A DNA stretch of 64,000 bases from Rhypophila decipiens. Lineage: Eukaryota; Ascomycota; Sordariomycetes; Sordariales; Naviculisporaceae. Location of the stretch: positions 1-64,000 of the forward strand of contig MU858065.1 in assembly GCA_033297075.1 (NCBI GenBank), in the 5' to 3' direction. Shown piece by piece: positions 10,759 to 21,916 of the stretch; within the stretch, counting starts at the first letter, position 1; the number at the start of each line of letters is the position of its first letter. Both the position numbers and the translations under genes were made by a program. The notes beneath the pieces were generated by a model, which searched no databases, was not told the origin of the DNA, and worked only from the letters and a program-made list of their open reading frames with translations.

Positions 10759-12819
10759 CTACACAATCCGAAACCGGACTGACTTTTGGTCAAGTTCCTC
10801 GTCGCGTATCTTCATTCGTGCCGGGACGACGGTCGGGGCGACAAAAACACACGAGATGGTGTCGCGGCGGGTACCTTCCTCGCCCTCGCCGGGAATGCGA
10901 CGCAGCGTCATCAATACTTTGGAGCCTGGAATACGACAGACGAGGTCGCCGGGACATGTGATGCGCGATCCTATCCCGACGTCTCCAGACGCTGTGCGGT
11001 ACACGACTCGACACATGGACGGCCACGTCATGCACTCGAGAAAGCCCTCACTAGTCGCTCCCTCGGCACGCTTCCGCAGCACAGCCTGCGATTCTTCTGG
11101 CAGGCTATCGTACAGCGAGCGATCGGGGACACAACCAGCCGCCTTTCTTATTTCCCCGCCGGTGTCGCGAAGAGTCTGTCGCCATAGGTTGTGGTAGTCG
11201 AGGACGTAGGCGGCAAATGACCGTTGGTGGTCATTCAGGGACTGCTGCGGCCCCACTATGCTCACCGGTTCATCTTTTTCTCTTGTACCGAGTGGAAATG
11301 CCAACGACAACATCTCCAGCATCGTTAACGGATGGCGATTCTCGTGTGTGCCGCTCGGAGGAAATACCACCGCCCACACCCGGTCAAGCCAGAAGGGATT
11401 CTCCTTGGCCATCTCTCGGGTCAGATTCGTCACCGGAAAATCAGTCGTTTCCATCCGCCGAGACACAGCCGCAATCTCGTCCACAATCCAGCCCTTGACA
11501 AGAAGATGCGGCATCATCTTGCCGTTTGCCCCCTCTAATCCCCCTTCGATATCGATTTCCGCCTCCCCAGCATCAGCTGCAGGGTGCGGCCAATCCATCG
11601 GTGTTGTGCGGTTGATACTATGCCAGTCCGGCACCCAGCTCGGCATCCTACTTTCGTCCCCTGGATCCCAGACTCGACTTTCCTGTCCGCACGGATCCAT
11701 ATCATGGTCTACCATGCTGACGGCGTATAAGTCCTTCGTCTTGAGGATAAAGTTGGCCGCTAGTTGCGTGTACACAACGCCCCGGGTGACGGTGTAGTCG
11801 GGACGAATAACAAGCTGTCCGTCCAAGACGGCACATGGGTGTCCTAGCAAAGAGTACACACGGTCCCTGGCGTCGGTCACACCGAGGATGCGAACCCAGT
11901 GCATAGAAGTCAGAAAATCGCATTTCGGCGACCCGTCCTCGAGTGTCTCCCAGACCATCAGCACATGGTGTGCAACCCACGACATCAGTCCCAAATGCGT
12001 CACAAGGGACGCACCGCGGTAGTCCATAAACTTGACAAACTGGCCGACTAACTGCCATTCGACAGAGTCGAGCACCAAGTCGTAGTCGGAATCATGGTCT
12101 GGCGGTTTTGGCGCCGCATACATGATAGCTTCCCGAGCAAGTCCAACCTCTTGTACGATCCAAGCGCGATGGAAATACTTGGTGTCGAAAAACAACTTGA
12201 CCGCCTCCCATCTTTGCGCTTGATCCTCGAACTGCCGACGCTCGTCTTCCGAGGCCAGCACAGCGAGGCGCGATGATGGGCCAGTCACAGACACGTCGTG
12301 ATGGAGCAGGAGGATGCGCGCCTCTCGGAGACCAGTCTCTGGGTCCCGCATGAAGGAGCGGATGAAGCGGATCGCATCAAGCGTGTGCTGCCGGCCCTCG
12401 GCCCCTTCTTCCCAGCCGAGCCATGCAAGAACACGAGTGGCTCCCTTGAAGATGGAGCCCATCAGCTCGACTTGCGCAGTGCGTTCCGGTACATTATCCT
12501 GGTTGATACATAGCGCGTCGGCCCAGAGGCGGCGCCGTCGTTGGCGATGCCGGAACACCGTGAGGGCTCCGTGTAGGTTTGCCGTCACCGACAGTGTCGC
12601 CCCGCTGATGGTGAGGTCGCATCGCTGGCGCGGATCTCCCCAAACATATGAAACTGCTTCGTAGGATGGCCCGCCAATCGTCTGGGAGACAAGTCGACCC
12701 ACAATTGGATCTGCGGGGCTGCCTGGGTCTAGCTCAAAGACGCGAATGAAGCCTGAAAGGAGGGGATGATAATATGCTGGGTAGTGCGGTCTCAAAGGAG
12801 GCTTGGAATTGTTTGACAT
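10759..12819 (-). CDS. HET-domain protein (heterokaryon incompatibility family)
   Basis: This is an intronless frame of 686 residues from the ATG at 12819; an in-frame ATG at 12900 would add 27 residues. The N-terminal HET domain shows the canonical blocks YEAVSYVWGDP, RLWADALCINQDN and the FDTKYFHRAWIVQEV segment. The C-terminal half carries the usual DARDRVYSLLGH and PDYTV elements and a weakly conserved tail. HET domains are TIR-like modules that trigger regulated cell death when non-self is recognised, usually with a partner locus. A second, decayed HET gene lies at 32.6-34.2 kb, and two STAND genes lie between them. Function in incompatibility is inferred from the family only. Confidence 0.9.
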   Translation of the reverse strand: MSNNSKPPLRPHYPAYYHPLLSGFIRVFELDPGSPADPIVGRLVSQTIGGPSYEAVSYVWGDPRQRCDLTISGATLSVTANLHGALTVFRHRQRRRRLWADALCINQDNVPERTAQVELMGSIFKGATRVLAWLGWEEGAEGRQHTLDAIRFIRSFMRDPETGLREARILLLHHDVSVTGPSSRLAVLASEDERRQFEDQAQRWEAVKLFFDTKYFHRAWIVQEVGLAREAIMYAAPKPPDHDSDYDLVLDSVEWQLVGQFVKFMDYRGASLVTHLGLMSWVAHHVLMVWETLEDGSPKCDFLTSMHWVRILGVTDARDRVYSLLGHPCAVLDGQLVIRPDYTVTRGVVYTQLAANFILKTKDLYAVSMVDHDMDPCGQESRVWDPGDESRMPSWVPDWHSINRTTPMDWPHPAADAGEAEIDIEGGLEGANGKMMPHLLVKGWIVDEIAAVSRRMETTDFPVTNLTREMAKENPFWLDRVWAVVFPPSGTHENRHPLTMLEMLSLAFPLGTREKDEPVSIVGPQQSLNDHQRSFAAYVLDYHNLWRQTLRDTGGEIRKAAGCVPDRSLYDSLPEESQAVLRKRAEGATSEGFLECMTWPSMCRVVYRTASGDVGIGSRITCPGDLVCRIPGSKVLMTLRRIPGEGEEGTRRDTISCVFVAPTVVPARMKIRDEELDQKSVRFRIV

Positions 12820-13461
12820 GGCTTTTGAGTTCCGATAAGTTGTCCGAAGAACGAGGTTTGGCTTGATCGATTTGCTCAATGAGTGATGCCGAATGAACAA
12901 ATCGGCGAGACGTTAACGAAAGTGCGCGAGGGAGGTGAAAAAAGAGGAGAGAGGGTAGCATCCTCGGGCTGTTCCGGTCACAGGTGACCCGAAGCTGAAA
13001 ACGGGGGTGTTCAATTTGGAGGAGTCTCATGCGGCTAGTCACACAAAAAGCAGCGCTGAAACGGAGATAAACTCGCCACATCAGGCAATACGGAACCACG
13101 GAGAAAACGGTTCGACCGAGCCAAGCTGGAGGTGCAGTACCGGCGCTGTGGTGGAGACATCTCACATCTTCTTACTTCATGGTTGTTATGGCTCATCATG
13201 AGAACCGCGATGGCCGCCGAATAGATCTTTGCTCTTGATATCTTAGCGAGCATTTCTGGGGGCTAGTTCTCGGCCTACCAGAACTACAGCATGCCGATCC
13301 TGCATGAGCGGCCCACTAGAGGCGGTATATAAAGAGCTACAGACCGCCCACGCCGTCCTGAACTCCTTGGTCCTCTTGTCGCTCAATCACGACTTGTGTC
13401 GGGTCTTGAAGTTGGGATTGTGCACCAGCTCTGCCTCGAAATTCACCCAGAAACAAAGACA
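12820..13461. other. Divergent promoter region between HET gene and methyltransferase
   Basis: The HET gene and the methyltransferase gene are transcribed away from each other across this 640-base gap. It contains the TATA box listed at 13326. I see no other gene. Confidence 0.4.
13326..13333 (+). promoter_or_regulatory. TATA box of the methyltransferase gene
   Basis: TATATAAA lies 129-136 bases upstream of the proposed ATG at 13462, with no intervening ATG in a long frame. The match to the consensus is perfect. Function is inferred from position. Confidence 0.5.
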
Positions 13462-14471
13462 ATGGCCCAAACCAAAAGGTCGACAGGCCATGCAATATCC
13501 CCAGACATAGTGGAAGCAACGGAGAGGTAACTTTGGACACAGTTTCAAACCATTTGCGCTGAAACTAACACCAAATACGCAGGCTTGACGAACAACACAT
13601 CTTCACAACCAAGACTCTTGGCTTCCTGATCCATCCAAATATTATCACTTCTCTCTCTTCCCACGACGGGCCGGGTGATGATACCCCAGGTCTAAAAGTC
13701 GCAGATATCGGCACCGGAACAGGAATATGGCTCCTCGACGTCGCCAAAACATACCCATCGCTTTGTGGCCAACTAGTCGGCTTCGACGTTACATTTTCCT
13801 CCTTTCCATCCCCAGGTGAACTCCCATCAAACATAACCTTCAATGTGCAAGACATGCACCACCCCTTTCCCGAATCGGAAATCGGGACATACGATATCGT
13901 CGCCGTCCGTTTCGTGAGCAGCGCCACCTCGCGCGTGGAATGGGAATCCACAGCAAAAAACCTCGTGACACTCCTCAAACCAGGCGGCTGGCTGCAGTGG
14001 ATTGATTCGTGCAATTTCAGTTTGTACTGCTCTGTGCCAGGCACATCGCGCAAGGCGTGCCAGGAGATTTGGGACGGCTTGGAGCCCTACCGTTTGAAGG
14101 GTGGTGACGACCTGGTTATCGGACTCATGATGCGCGAGGGGAGAGCAGGCGTTAATCGAGAAGATATCGGGAAAGGGTTAGGACTGGTGGAAGTGCACGA
14201 AGATGTCTTTTCTAGTGATCGGTTGCAGGACGGGCCCCCGGGATTGGAGATCAGGAAGATGGGCACGAAGAATGTGATGGAGTGTTTTGTGGGCTGTCTT
14301 GAGAGCTTGTTTGGGGCTGAGGACTTGGCAGTGAATGGCTGGACTAGGGACAAAATTAAGGGGCTTGAGAAACAGGCGATGGAGGAGATTGAGAAGGGCG
14401 TTTATCACACTCTTGATCAGGTTTGTATTATTGGGAGAAAGGCCACTGGACCTGGCTCGAGAACAGCGTGA
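13462..14471 (+). CDS. SAM-dependent methyltransferase (LaeA/UMTA-like)
   Basis: Two exons, 13462-13526 and 13583-14471, are joined by a 56-nt intron that splits an Arg codon, giving 317 residues. The join produces the continuous family-like segment ATERLDEQHIFTTKTLGFLI. Motif I (VADIGTGTGIWL, residues 61-72) binds S-adenosylmethionine. Motif II equivalents GQLVGFDVTFSSFP and NVQDMHHPFPE follow, as does the post-motif block LVTLLKPGGWLQWID. This pattern is that of the class-I methyltransferases common in fungal secondary-metabolite clusters and LaeA-like regulators. It reads in the same direction as the P450 gene 425 bases downstream, so the pair may act on one small molecule. No polyketide, peptide or terpene synthase is in the window. 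Confidence 0.85.
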
Positions 14472-14896
14472 TTTGGATTGTGAGGAAGTCATACTCTACC
14501 TCGCTTTCCCGCTCAGATAGGGTTGCAAAGTCTCGCATTCGGCGCTAGCAATAGCGGGTGGGTAGAGCCCGCAAATAGAAAGGGGGGAAATAGACGGCAT
14601 ATCTGCTTTGTACAACTCCAGGCTGCACCCCGTTGTGATATTACTGGCAGGAAATGGATGCATCACCACAGAATATGGACCTCGGCGCATTGCAACCTTC
14701 AGATCGACACACAATTACCCAAGTGGCTGAATGCAATCCCACGCGCCTATCTACCCGCATCACACGACTCACGAGTATCATGAGGGGTATAAAGATTGTG
14801 AGATCTCGACGGGACTGGTATCCAACCTGAATTCTCGTCAGCTCTCGGCCCGCTCAGTGAATCGCATTCCACCGAGACCAGATCAACAGTACGAGT
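14472..14896. other. Spacer between methyltransferase and P450 genes
   Basis: This is a 425-base head-to-tail spacer with no recognisable gene; it should contain the P450 promoter. Confidence 0.4.
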
Positions 14897-16793
14897 ATGT
14901 ATCCCACCATCGTAGACACCATCCTCTCCCACCCGTTCCTCTCGGGCGGGCTGGCGCTCTTGGTCTATTATGCCGTATCGACACTCCAAGCATGGTCCCG
15001 ACTGCGGCACATCCCCGGCCCCCCTCTCGCATCGATATCCTACCTCTGGATGATCCTCACCGCCCGCAGCGCCCGCATGTCCACCATCTTCGCCGACCTC
15101 TCCCGACAATACGCCTCCCCCGTCGTACGCATCGGCCCCAACGACGTCCTGACCGACGACGTCGAGCTACTAAGACGGATGGGCGCCGTGCGGGGCACCT
15201 ACGACAAGTCGGACTGGTACAAGTCCCTCCGGTGGCAGGCCTACGTCGATAGCACGTTTACCACGTCGAACCATGCCGTGCACGACACCCGAAAGGCCAG
15301 GATCGCGGTCGCGTACAACATCAGCGGGCGCGAACAGGTAGACCTCGTGGAACCAACAGTCGACGAGCAAGTTACGGCCATGATCCGGTTGTTGCGCGGC
15401 AAGTACCTACCCGAGCCGGGCAGGTTGTTTGATTTCAGTAGGGTGTCGTCGTACTTTACCATGGATGTTGTCACGCGAGCGGCGTTTGGGAAAGAGTTTG
15501 GGAATTTGACCCAAGACAAGGATGTGACGGGGTTTATTACCGGGTTGAGGGATGCGTGGCCTGTTATTTCGATGGTCGCGGAATGGCCTTTTATGAGGAG
15601 GATGTTATTCTCCAAGACGTATCTTTGGTTCTTTGGGCCCAAGCCTACGGATCAGAATGGGCAGGGGAAGTTAATGGGGTGAGTTTCTTTCAGTTTTTTA
15701 CCCGCGAGGGAGAGAGTGTTTCAAGTTGACTGAAATTAATTACTGTGATGCATGCAGGGCGGTTGTGGATGTGGTGGCAGATCGGTTTGGCAATGACAAA
15801 AAGGTCGATGATGTATCCACGAAGAAGGATATGCTGGTATTTACCGTCTCTTTTTGTGAAACTTTTTCACCTTTGCTGATGAGGTCAACATAGGCTTCCT
15901 GGAAAGAACACGGCCTGAACCGACAAGACTGCGAAGCGGAAGGCCTGCTCGCCATCGTGGCCGGGTCCGAGACCTCGGCCTCGGCGATGCGCATCATCAT
16001 GCTGTCGCTGCTCTCCTCCCCTGTAACCTACTGCAAACTCAAGCAGGTGGTTAAGCAAGCCGTCCGAGAGGGAAAGGCCTCGAGCCCCGTCATCACCAAG
16101 GAGGAGTGCAGCGCCATTCCCCATCTACGAGTATGCAATCCATCTCTTTTGCCCAGTCCCACACTTCCATGAAACTGATTATCTTATGCACAAAAAACAG
16201 GCAGTCATATACGAAGGGCTACGCATGCGACCCCCCGCGCCGTGCCAATTCCCCAAAGTCGTACCATCCCAGGGGGAGACCGTCCAAGGAAAGTTCTTCC
16301 TCCCGGGGGGGACCAATGTGGGGATGAACCTTCCGGCTTTGCTGAGACAGGAGGCTGTCTTTGGCCCAGATGCGGATCTCTTTCGGCCTGAGCGGTTCAT
16401 GGAAGCTGCGGACGAGGCGCAGCGGATCGAGATGGAGAGGACAGTCGAGTTGGTGTTTGGTAGTGGGCGGTATGCTAATTGTTCGATCCACGATGGGAAG
16501 TAGTAGTATTGATGGCTAACGGGCTGGACGAACGATCAGATGGATGTGCGCTGGCAAACCCATTGCCTTCATGGAACTGTACAAGGCCTTTTTTGAGGTG
16601 AGTTCGATACATACCGAGCATATGCTCACGATTGGCGCCACACACACACTGACGGTTATGCCTGGTATGGTAGCTGTTCCGCAACTTTGATTTCCAGCTC
16701 GCCAGCCCCTTGACACCTTTGTACTCGAAGTCCTATCTGGTGTTTGTCGAAGAGGACATGTGGCTCAAGGTGACTGAAGCAGCCATGGAGTGA
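14897..16793 (+). CDS. Cytochrome P450 monooxygenase (pisatin-demethylase-like)
   Basis: Six exons are inferred at 14897-15678, 15758-15836, 15894-16130, 16201-16469, 16540-16597 and 16674-16793, giving 514 residues, the normal fungal P450 length. An N-terminal membrane anchor (residues about 10-30) precedes the proline-rich hinge HIPGPPLAS. The oxygen-binding I-helix motif AGSETS is at 310-315, the K-helix ExxR (EGLR) at 371-374, and the heme loop FGSGRWMCAGK has its ligand Cys at 459. The FGxGRxxCxGK form is common in pisatin-demethylase-like families. All splice junctions preserve frame. It would act at the endoplasmic reticulum with P450 reductase. The substrate is unknown; the adjacent methyltransferase suggests joint tailoring of a metabolite or detoxification. 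Confidence 0.9.
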
Positions 16794-17376
16794 AGGCGTT
16801 GCCAAGGTAGCATGATGTTGGACACTTGCCACAAGAATTTTACTCTTTCGTTCAGACTTCTCTTTTTGGCAGACAGGCAGGAGGTAGGTCTCATTTTTCT
16901 TCAAGAGTCAGTGACGAACGAGTCCACGGAAAGTGCGGAGCCTCGGGCCAAAAATAAACATCACGTTCCACGGGCGCCGCCGCTAAAACCACCGTCTTGA
17001 CCTTCAATCTAGTATCCTAAGGTCAATACTATCGAATAAATACCTTGACTGGCTCGAACAAATACCTTGACTGGCTCGAATAAACGCCTAGATTGAAGGC
17101 CAGACGGTGGTTTAAGCGGCGGCGTCCACGGGGGACCTTGTGAGTGTGGCTGTTGATTTAGCAAGAAGTTTGTACTGTGGGCTTGTTCATACTGTGTATC
17201 TGTGTGCTGGAGCACTCCCCACAGGGCCTCAACGGCAAGTAAATTAGCGCTGCACCGGCTGTAGCGGCAAAATGGGGCTCTGCCATCCCAGATCCCTCGA
17301 TCCCCAATATGTTGACCCCTCATCATCAGGCGTGAAGCTCCATCAACTGGCAATATCGAGAAAACGCCAACAAATC
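16794..17376. other. Intergenic region containing a foldback repeat
   Basis: The region between the P450 gene and the NOD-like gene holds the foldback element at 16975-17124. An upstream in-frame extension of the NOD-like frame reaches 17272, but the ATG at 17377 fits the start of family members better. Confidence 0.4.
16975..17124. repeat. Foldback (MITE-like) element with tandem repeat core
   Basis: Inverted arms at 16975-17012 and 17088-17124 match over about 37 bases with only a few differences (left CGCCGCCGCTAAAACCACCG, right its complement with one change in this stretch). The loop contains two head-to-tail copies of AAATACCTTGACTGGCTCGAA. A perfect long hairpin is expected. No target duplication was identified with confidence. 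Confidence 0.65.
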
Positions 17377-20300
17377 ATGGACGCAGTTGGTGCAGCTGCC
17401 AACATCGCGCAGCTCATCATCCTAGCCTGCGAGGTTGCCGGACGCACGGCCGACTTTTGCAGCTCAGCCAAAGAGCAACCGAAGGCGTCCAGAAATCTCG
17501 CCATCCAGCTGCCCGCCGTTATTGAGATATGCGAGAGGTACCACAAGCTATCGAAACCGGAGATCGACAACTCCCACTTGGCCGACGTCTTGGACGAGTG
17601 CACTCAACATGTCCGGGATCTCAACGACCTTCTCGGGAAACTCCTCCCAAAGGAAGGTGACTCGCTGGCGATCAAAGGTTGGAAGGCGGCTAAGAGCATC
17701 GCTTTGGACAAGAAAGTCGAGCAATGCTCCCAAAAGCTGGAAACATTCAAGACGCTGCTGAGCTTGGAGTTGGGGCTCATGACCTACGAAGCTACCGTGA
17801 AGGAGAATGGAGACAATGACAAGCCCCAGATTGAGATTGCTCATCACCACCATCTGCCGACCGGTCGAGTGGGCAGGTTCTTAGGTCGTGTGGAGTTTCT
17901 CTCTCGCATCGACGACGCTCTCAGACCAGCCGGGTCGTCAGCCCCCAAGGTGTGCGTGCTGCTCGGGCTTGGAGGGCAAGGTAAGACGTCGCTTGCGTTC
18001 GAGTACTGCAGACGAGAAACAGAAAGGGCTTACTTTGGATCCATCATGTGGTTCGACGCGACATCCAGAGCGACGGTGCAGATGAGGTTTGCGCAGATCG
18101 CCGACAAGCTCTGCGACCATCAACGACGCTTTGAGAATCCAGAGGCAGCAATCCATCATGTCTCGTCGACCTTGTCGTCCCTCGGAAGCCCGTGGCTCTT
18201 TGTCTTGGACAATTATGACCGGGTCGAAAGCTTCCGAGGCATTCTCAGTCTGCTCCCCGATGTTCCAAACGGATCAGTCCTAATCACGTCCCGACATTCA
18301 GGTTGCGCTTCTCTCGGCACTTGCATACCGCTCACGGGCATGGCTGAGCCCGAGGCGGTCGAGTTGCTCCTGGAAAGAGCCGCGATCAAGCCAACACCTG
18401 AAACCGAGACGGAAGCCAGGACTGTGGTCGCTCTGCTCGGCTATCTCCCGCTTGCTATCGACCAGACCACAGCATATATCCGGTCGCGGAAAATCTCCTT
18501 GGGCGAGTTCGTGAGGCATTATAACAAGCGAAAGGACCGCATCATCGCCTTCAAGCCCACCGTCTCCGACTATTATCGCATGAGGACCGACACCCTGGAC
18601 CACTCTAGCGAGCCCGAGTCGCTGAGCGTCTGGACGACATGGGAGATGTCGTTTGACCAGATCAAGACATCCGACAGCGGCCTCGACCCGCACCATCTGC
18701 GCCACTTCCTCAGCACCCTTGCCTTCTTCAACAAACTCGACATCGGAATGGACATGTTCCAGGCTCACTATGAAGAAAATCCATCTCCTCCATCTTGGAT
18801 GGAGATATTCGTTGACTCAGATTACCCCGAGTGGGATAAGTACTCCTACCAGGACGCTGTTTCCTTTCTAGAGCAGCTTTCACTCATCCAGTGCCACCAG
18901 AAGTCGGACAAGCACACAGAAGCAGGCTCCCCATACGTCTCCCTCCACCCCCTCGTTCGCGACTGGATCCAACTTAGGCTCCCATCTAAAGAACGCCGAG
19001 ACCACTGCGTCGAAGCTCTCAGGATTCTGCGCCATTATATCAGTGCTGGCCAGCGACGAAGCGACTGGCCGCTGGTGGCGCGACGAGCTCTCCTCTCGCA
19101 TCTCAATGCCGCCTTGTATTTCCAAGTTCAGTTCATTAAAAGCTGGGACGATCCGCGACACGCAGATCTCGGTGACTGTCTTCGGACCTTTGTCGGTTTC
19201 TACGCCGACCACGGTCGATACACCGAAGCCGAGCAGACTTGCCAAAGACTTCTCGACTGCGTCACCAACAAACCTAACACCAAATCAGAGGAAATCATCT
19301 CGGCTCAAATCCTGCTGAGCGTCATCCACTTCCAGCAAGGAAGATACAGCGACGTCGAAAAGAACATGCTCCGGTGCAATGAACTGGTCGCACCCTCCTG
19401 GCCGCTGCCCATCCGGATCGGGCTTCGCAAGACCCTTGGTAGATGTTACTTCAAACAAGGCCGTTACGACGAAGCCACTTCACACTTTACGTGGGCCCTG
19501 AACGAGCAGCTCACCGAGCACCGGTCGACCGATCCAGACGTGCTCGACATTAAAGAATCACTAGCCCAAATCTATCGCAACCAGGGTAATCACAAACAGG
19601 CCACAGCCATCTACAAGTCCGTTCTCCAAGACTGCGAACCCGAGAATCCAAGAATCTGGCGCGTAAAGGTCAACCTGGCGAACAACTACCGCGCCATGAA
19701 CCTCTTCTCCCAAGCGGCAGAGCTGTAAGGACAGGCTCTGGCCGGCTTCATACCGGCCCTTGGCCCAGATCACCCGTCTACAATCGAGACGCAGCTGTTC
19801 TCGGCCATCAATCGGTGTTCGATGGGGCAGTATCATGTTGCTGAGGGGGTTCTGCAGGACGTGGTGGCCAAGTCGCACAAAGTTCTGGGGCCAAAGCACC
19901 CGGATACGTTGAAGGCGATAATGAATCTCGCTATACTATTGTATCGAAGCGGTAGGCTGATGGAGGCCGAGGCGATGTACAGAACTGCGTTGGCGGGACG
20001 GGAGGAGAGCTTGGCATTGGATAATCCCTATACGCTGAGGACTGTGGAGAGGTTGGTTGGGCTGCTGTGGGCACTCGGGAAGGTCGAGGCTGCTGAGGCC
20101 TTGGCCCTGAGGGGGTTGAGGGTTGATAAGAGAGGAAGTGTGGAGGAGCAGATGAGAGCGTTGAGTGTGCATGAGGGATGTGTAGATGACAGGATGCAGT
20201 ATTTGAGCTTGACTGATTCGGGAGTTGATGTCGATGAGGGAGGAGTCATGTTCGGTGCTTCGGAGGTGTTGCTGCGGCAGGCGATCGCTAGGGACGAGGC

Positions 20301-20430
20301 AGCGCTGGAGCGTAATCATCCGGATGTGCTGGATTTTCTGAAGGCTTTGATGTTGGTTCGTAAGAAGCAAGGGAGGATTGAGGAGGTAGAGCGGTTACAA
20401 CAGTCTATTGCCGAGCGGGTTGGAGATTAG
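17377..20430 (+). pseudogene. STAND NTPase: HeLo-like/NB-ARC/TPR protein with in-frame TAA
   Basis: One frame of 1018 codons is interrupted only by a TAA at 19726-19728 (codon 784). Residues 1-135 form a helical N-terminal domain of the kind found on fungal STAND proteins (start MDAVGAAANIAQLI). The P-loop GLGGQGKTSL is at 197-206, followed by LFVLDNYD (Walker B-like) and VLITSRHSG (sensor-like), typical of NB-ARC. Downstream are tetratricopeptide repeats, with GPDHPST, GPKHPDTLKAIMNLA and EAEAMYRTALAG units on both sides of the stop. The TAA falls inside a TPR helix (AAEL-stop-GQALAG), and no intron can remove it without losing conserved sequence. CAA to TAA is one transition. Such proteins act like NLR immune receptors in fungal self/non-self responses. 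The break could be a real null allele or an error. Confidence 0.8.
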
Positions 20431-21916
20431 TAGGTTGTCAAGCAATCGAAGGTTAGGCGGGATAATAGTGCTATGCAGACGGGAAAAGGAGCACTGGTAT
20501 TTTTGGACAATTAGGGGTGACATCACACCACGTGGTAAGTAAGTCACAGCAGGGGCATCAACCGCTGTCTTTGACCATTCGGCCCACTCGTCGTACACGT
20601 GTCCGCTCCTGCTTGTCCGGCGAACCGCTTCTACCTGAGACCAACCGGTATATTGGGAAGGAATACTGACCTGTCGGGAGGTACATGTAGTGCTTGATGA
20701 GTAGGTTTCACCTTTGATCGGTTTGAGGTGATAACAGATATTATACTCACAACTACATTGTAGAAGTCGTTAGGCACAATGGCGACCTGAATAATCTACC
20801 TCCCAATTATGGATCGCTGATGGGGCAACTGGGGGTTTCGAACTCGACTGTCCAGAGAAAAGAGGAACGTGGTTTGCCCTTTAAAGAATTGTCGCTGCGA
20901 TCTCGATGAGATGTAATCAAGGAGAGAAGGTGGACTTAGACTTGCTGGACATGATGATGTCTGGGATTTTTCATTTCCACATCTGCCGTCGTCATGTACG
21001 CCTTGACGTGGTGGCTCGAGATCATCAAGGCTCATTTCCTGTAGGCGAAGGCGCCCGTGAAGCAGTTCTGCCTAATGCGAATTGAACCAAGGCGGGAAAC
21101 GAGTCAAGTCCGACAAGGCAAGTAAGTCCAGTTTTCAAGTCATGTCAAGTCAAGTCGACCAGATTTTACAGTCAAGGGAAGCCAAGTCAAGTCCTTCTAG
21201 CCTTCAGAAGAGTTGACTACTAAACTCGAGATACTGTTAAAGCTAACTTTCCAATTTTAGTGATACTTATTAGGGGCTCTATTATTAGTGGTAATATGAT
21301 GTTTTCTTCGGGTTTTGAGAGGGTTGATTAGTGCTTATCTGTATAATAGGGGAAACTGGATCTATGAGCTAGGAGGAACCACGTTACGTTAGGTAGGGTT
21401 AGGGTTATACCAGGGTTCTGCAAGTCTGCAAGCCAACTTGAAGTGAAGGCTCTTAAGACTTAGCAATTAAAGTCCGCACTTTCAATGGTGAAGTCAAGTC
21501 AAGTCTGGGCCCTGATTTGACTTACTTGCCTTGTTGCATGAGTCTAGGTCGGATTTGATTATCGTATCGTACGCAAACTTGTCTGCCAGTGTGACCAGGA
21601 TCTTCCGTGATCCATCCGGGGTTTACGACCTTATCAGGGCCCAATGTCGTTAAGTCGAATTATTAGAGATGCCCAGGGGGCTGAATCATCCTTGTTAGGA
21701 TCGAGCGTCTACATCCAATCATAGCCACGGGGCAGACTCTGAGGCAGAAAAGTCCAAGTAACCTTACCCCGCAATCTCGACCAAACAACACTTTAACACT
21801 TTAGAGATGTCTCCCGGTGACTTTGCGGTGAGAAGTCAACCATTCCAACTTCAGCTGTTACGAAACTATCAACAGTCTCGTGACACAATTTCTATAACCC
21901 GCTCCTAATCCGACAA
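20431..21916. other. 1.5-kb intergenic region with a MITE-like element
   Basis: No gene was recognised. The second half is AT-rich and holds the inverted-repeat element at 21112-21533, with many AAGTCAAGTC-type words around it. A short stretch near 21390 contains two TTAGGG-like units (TAGGGTTAGGGTTA); this is too little to call telomeric. Confidence 0.45.
21112..21533. mobile_element. Probable degenerate MITE with CAAGGCAAGTAAGTC ends
   Basis: CAAGGCAAGTAAGTC at 21114-21128 has its exact reverse complement at 21519-21533. Both ends are followed inwards by clusters of GTCAAGTCAAG words. The interior is AT-rich and non-coding, about 400 bases in all. Outer ends are degenerate and I could not fix a target duplication, so superfamily is unknown. 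Confidence 0.45.

Noticed and set aside
19725..19734. GTAAGGACAG at the NOD-like gene stop as an intron or donor
   Set aside because: It is ten bases long as an intron, and using it as a donor would delete conserved TPR sequence.
21385..21410. TTAGGG-like units as an internal telomere
   Set aside because: Only two adjacent units occur, inside an AT-rich repeat; far too few to be meaningful.
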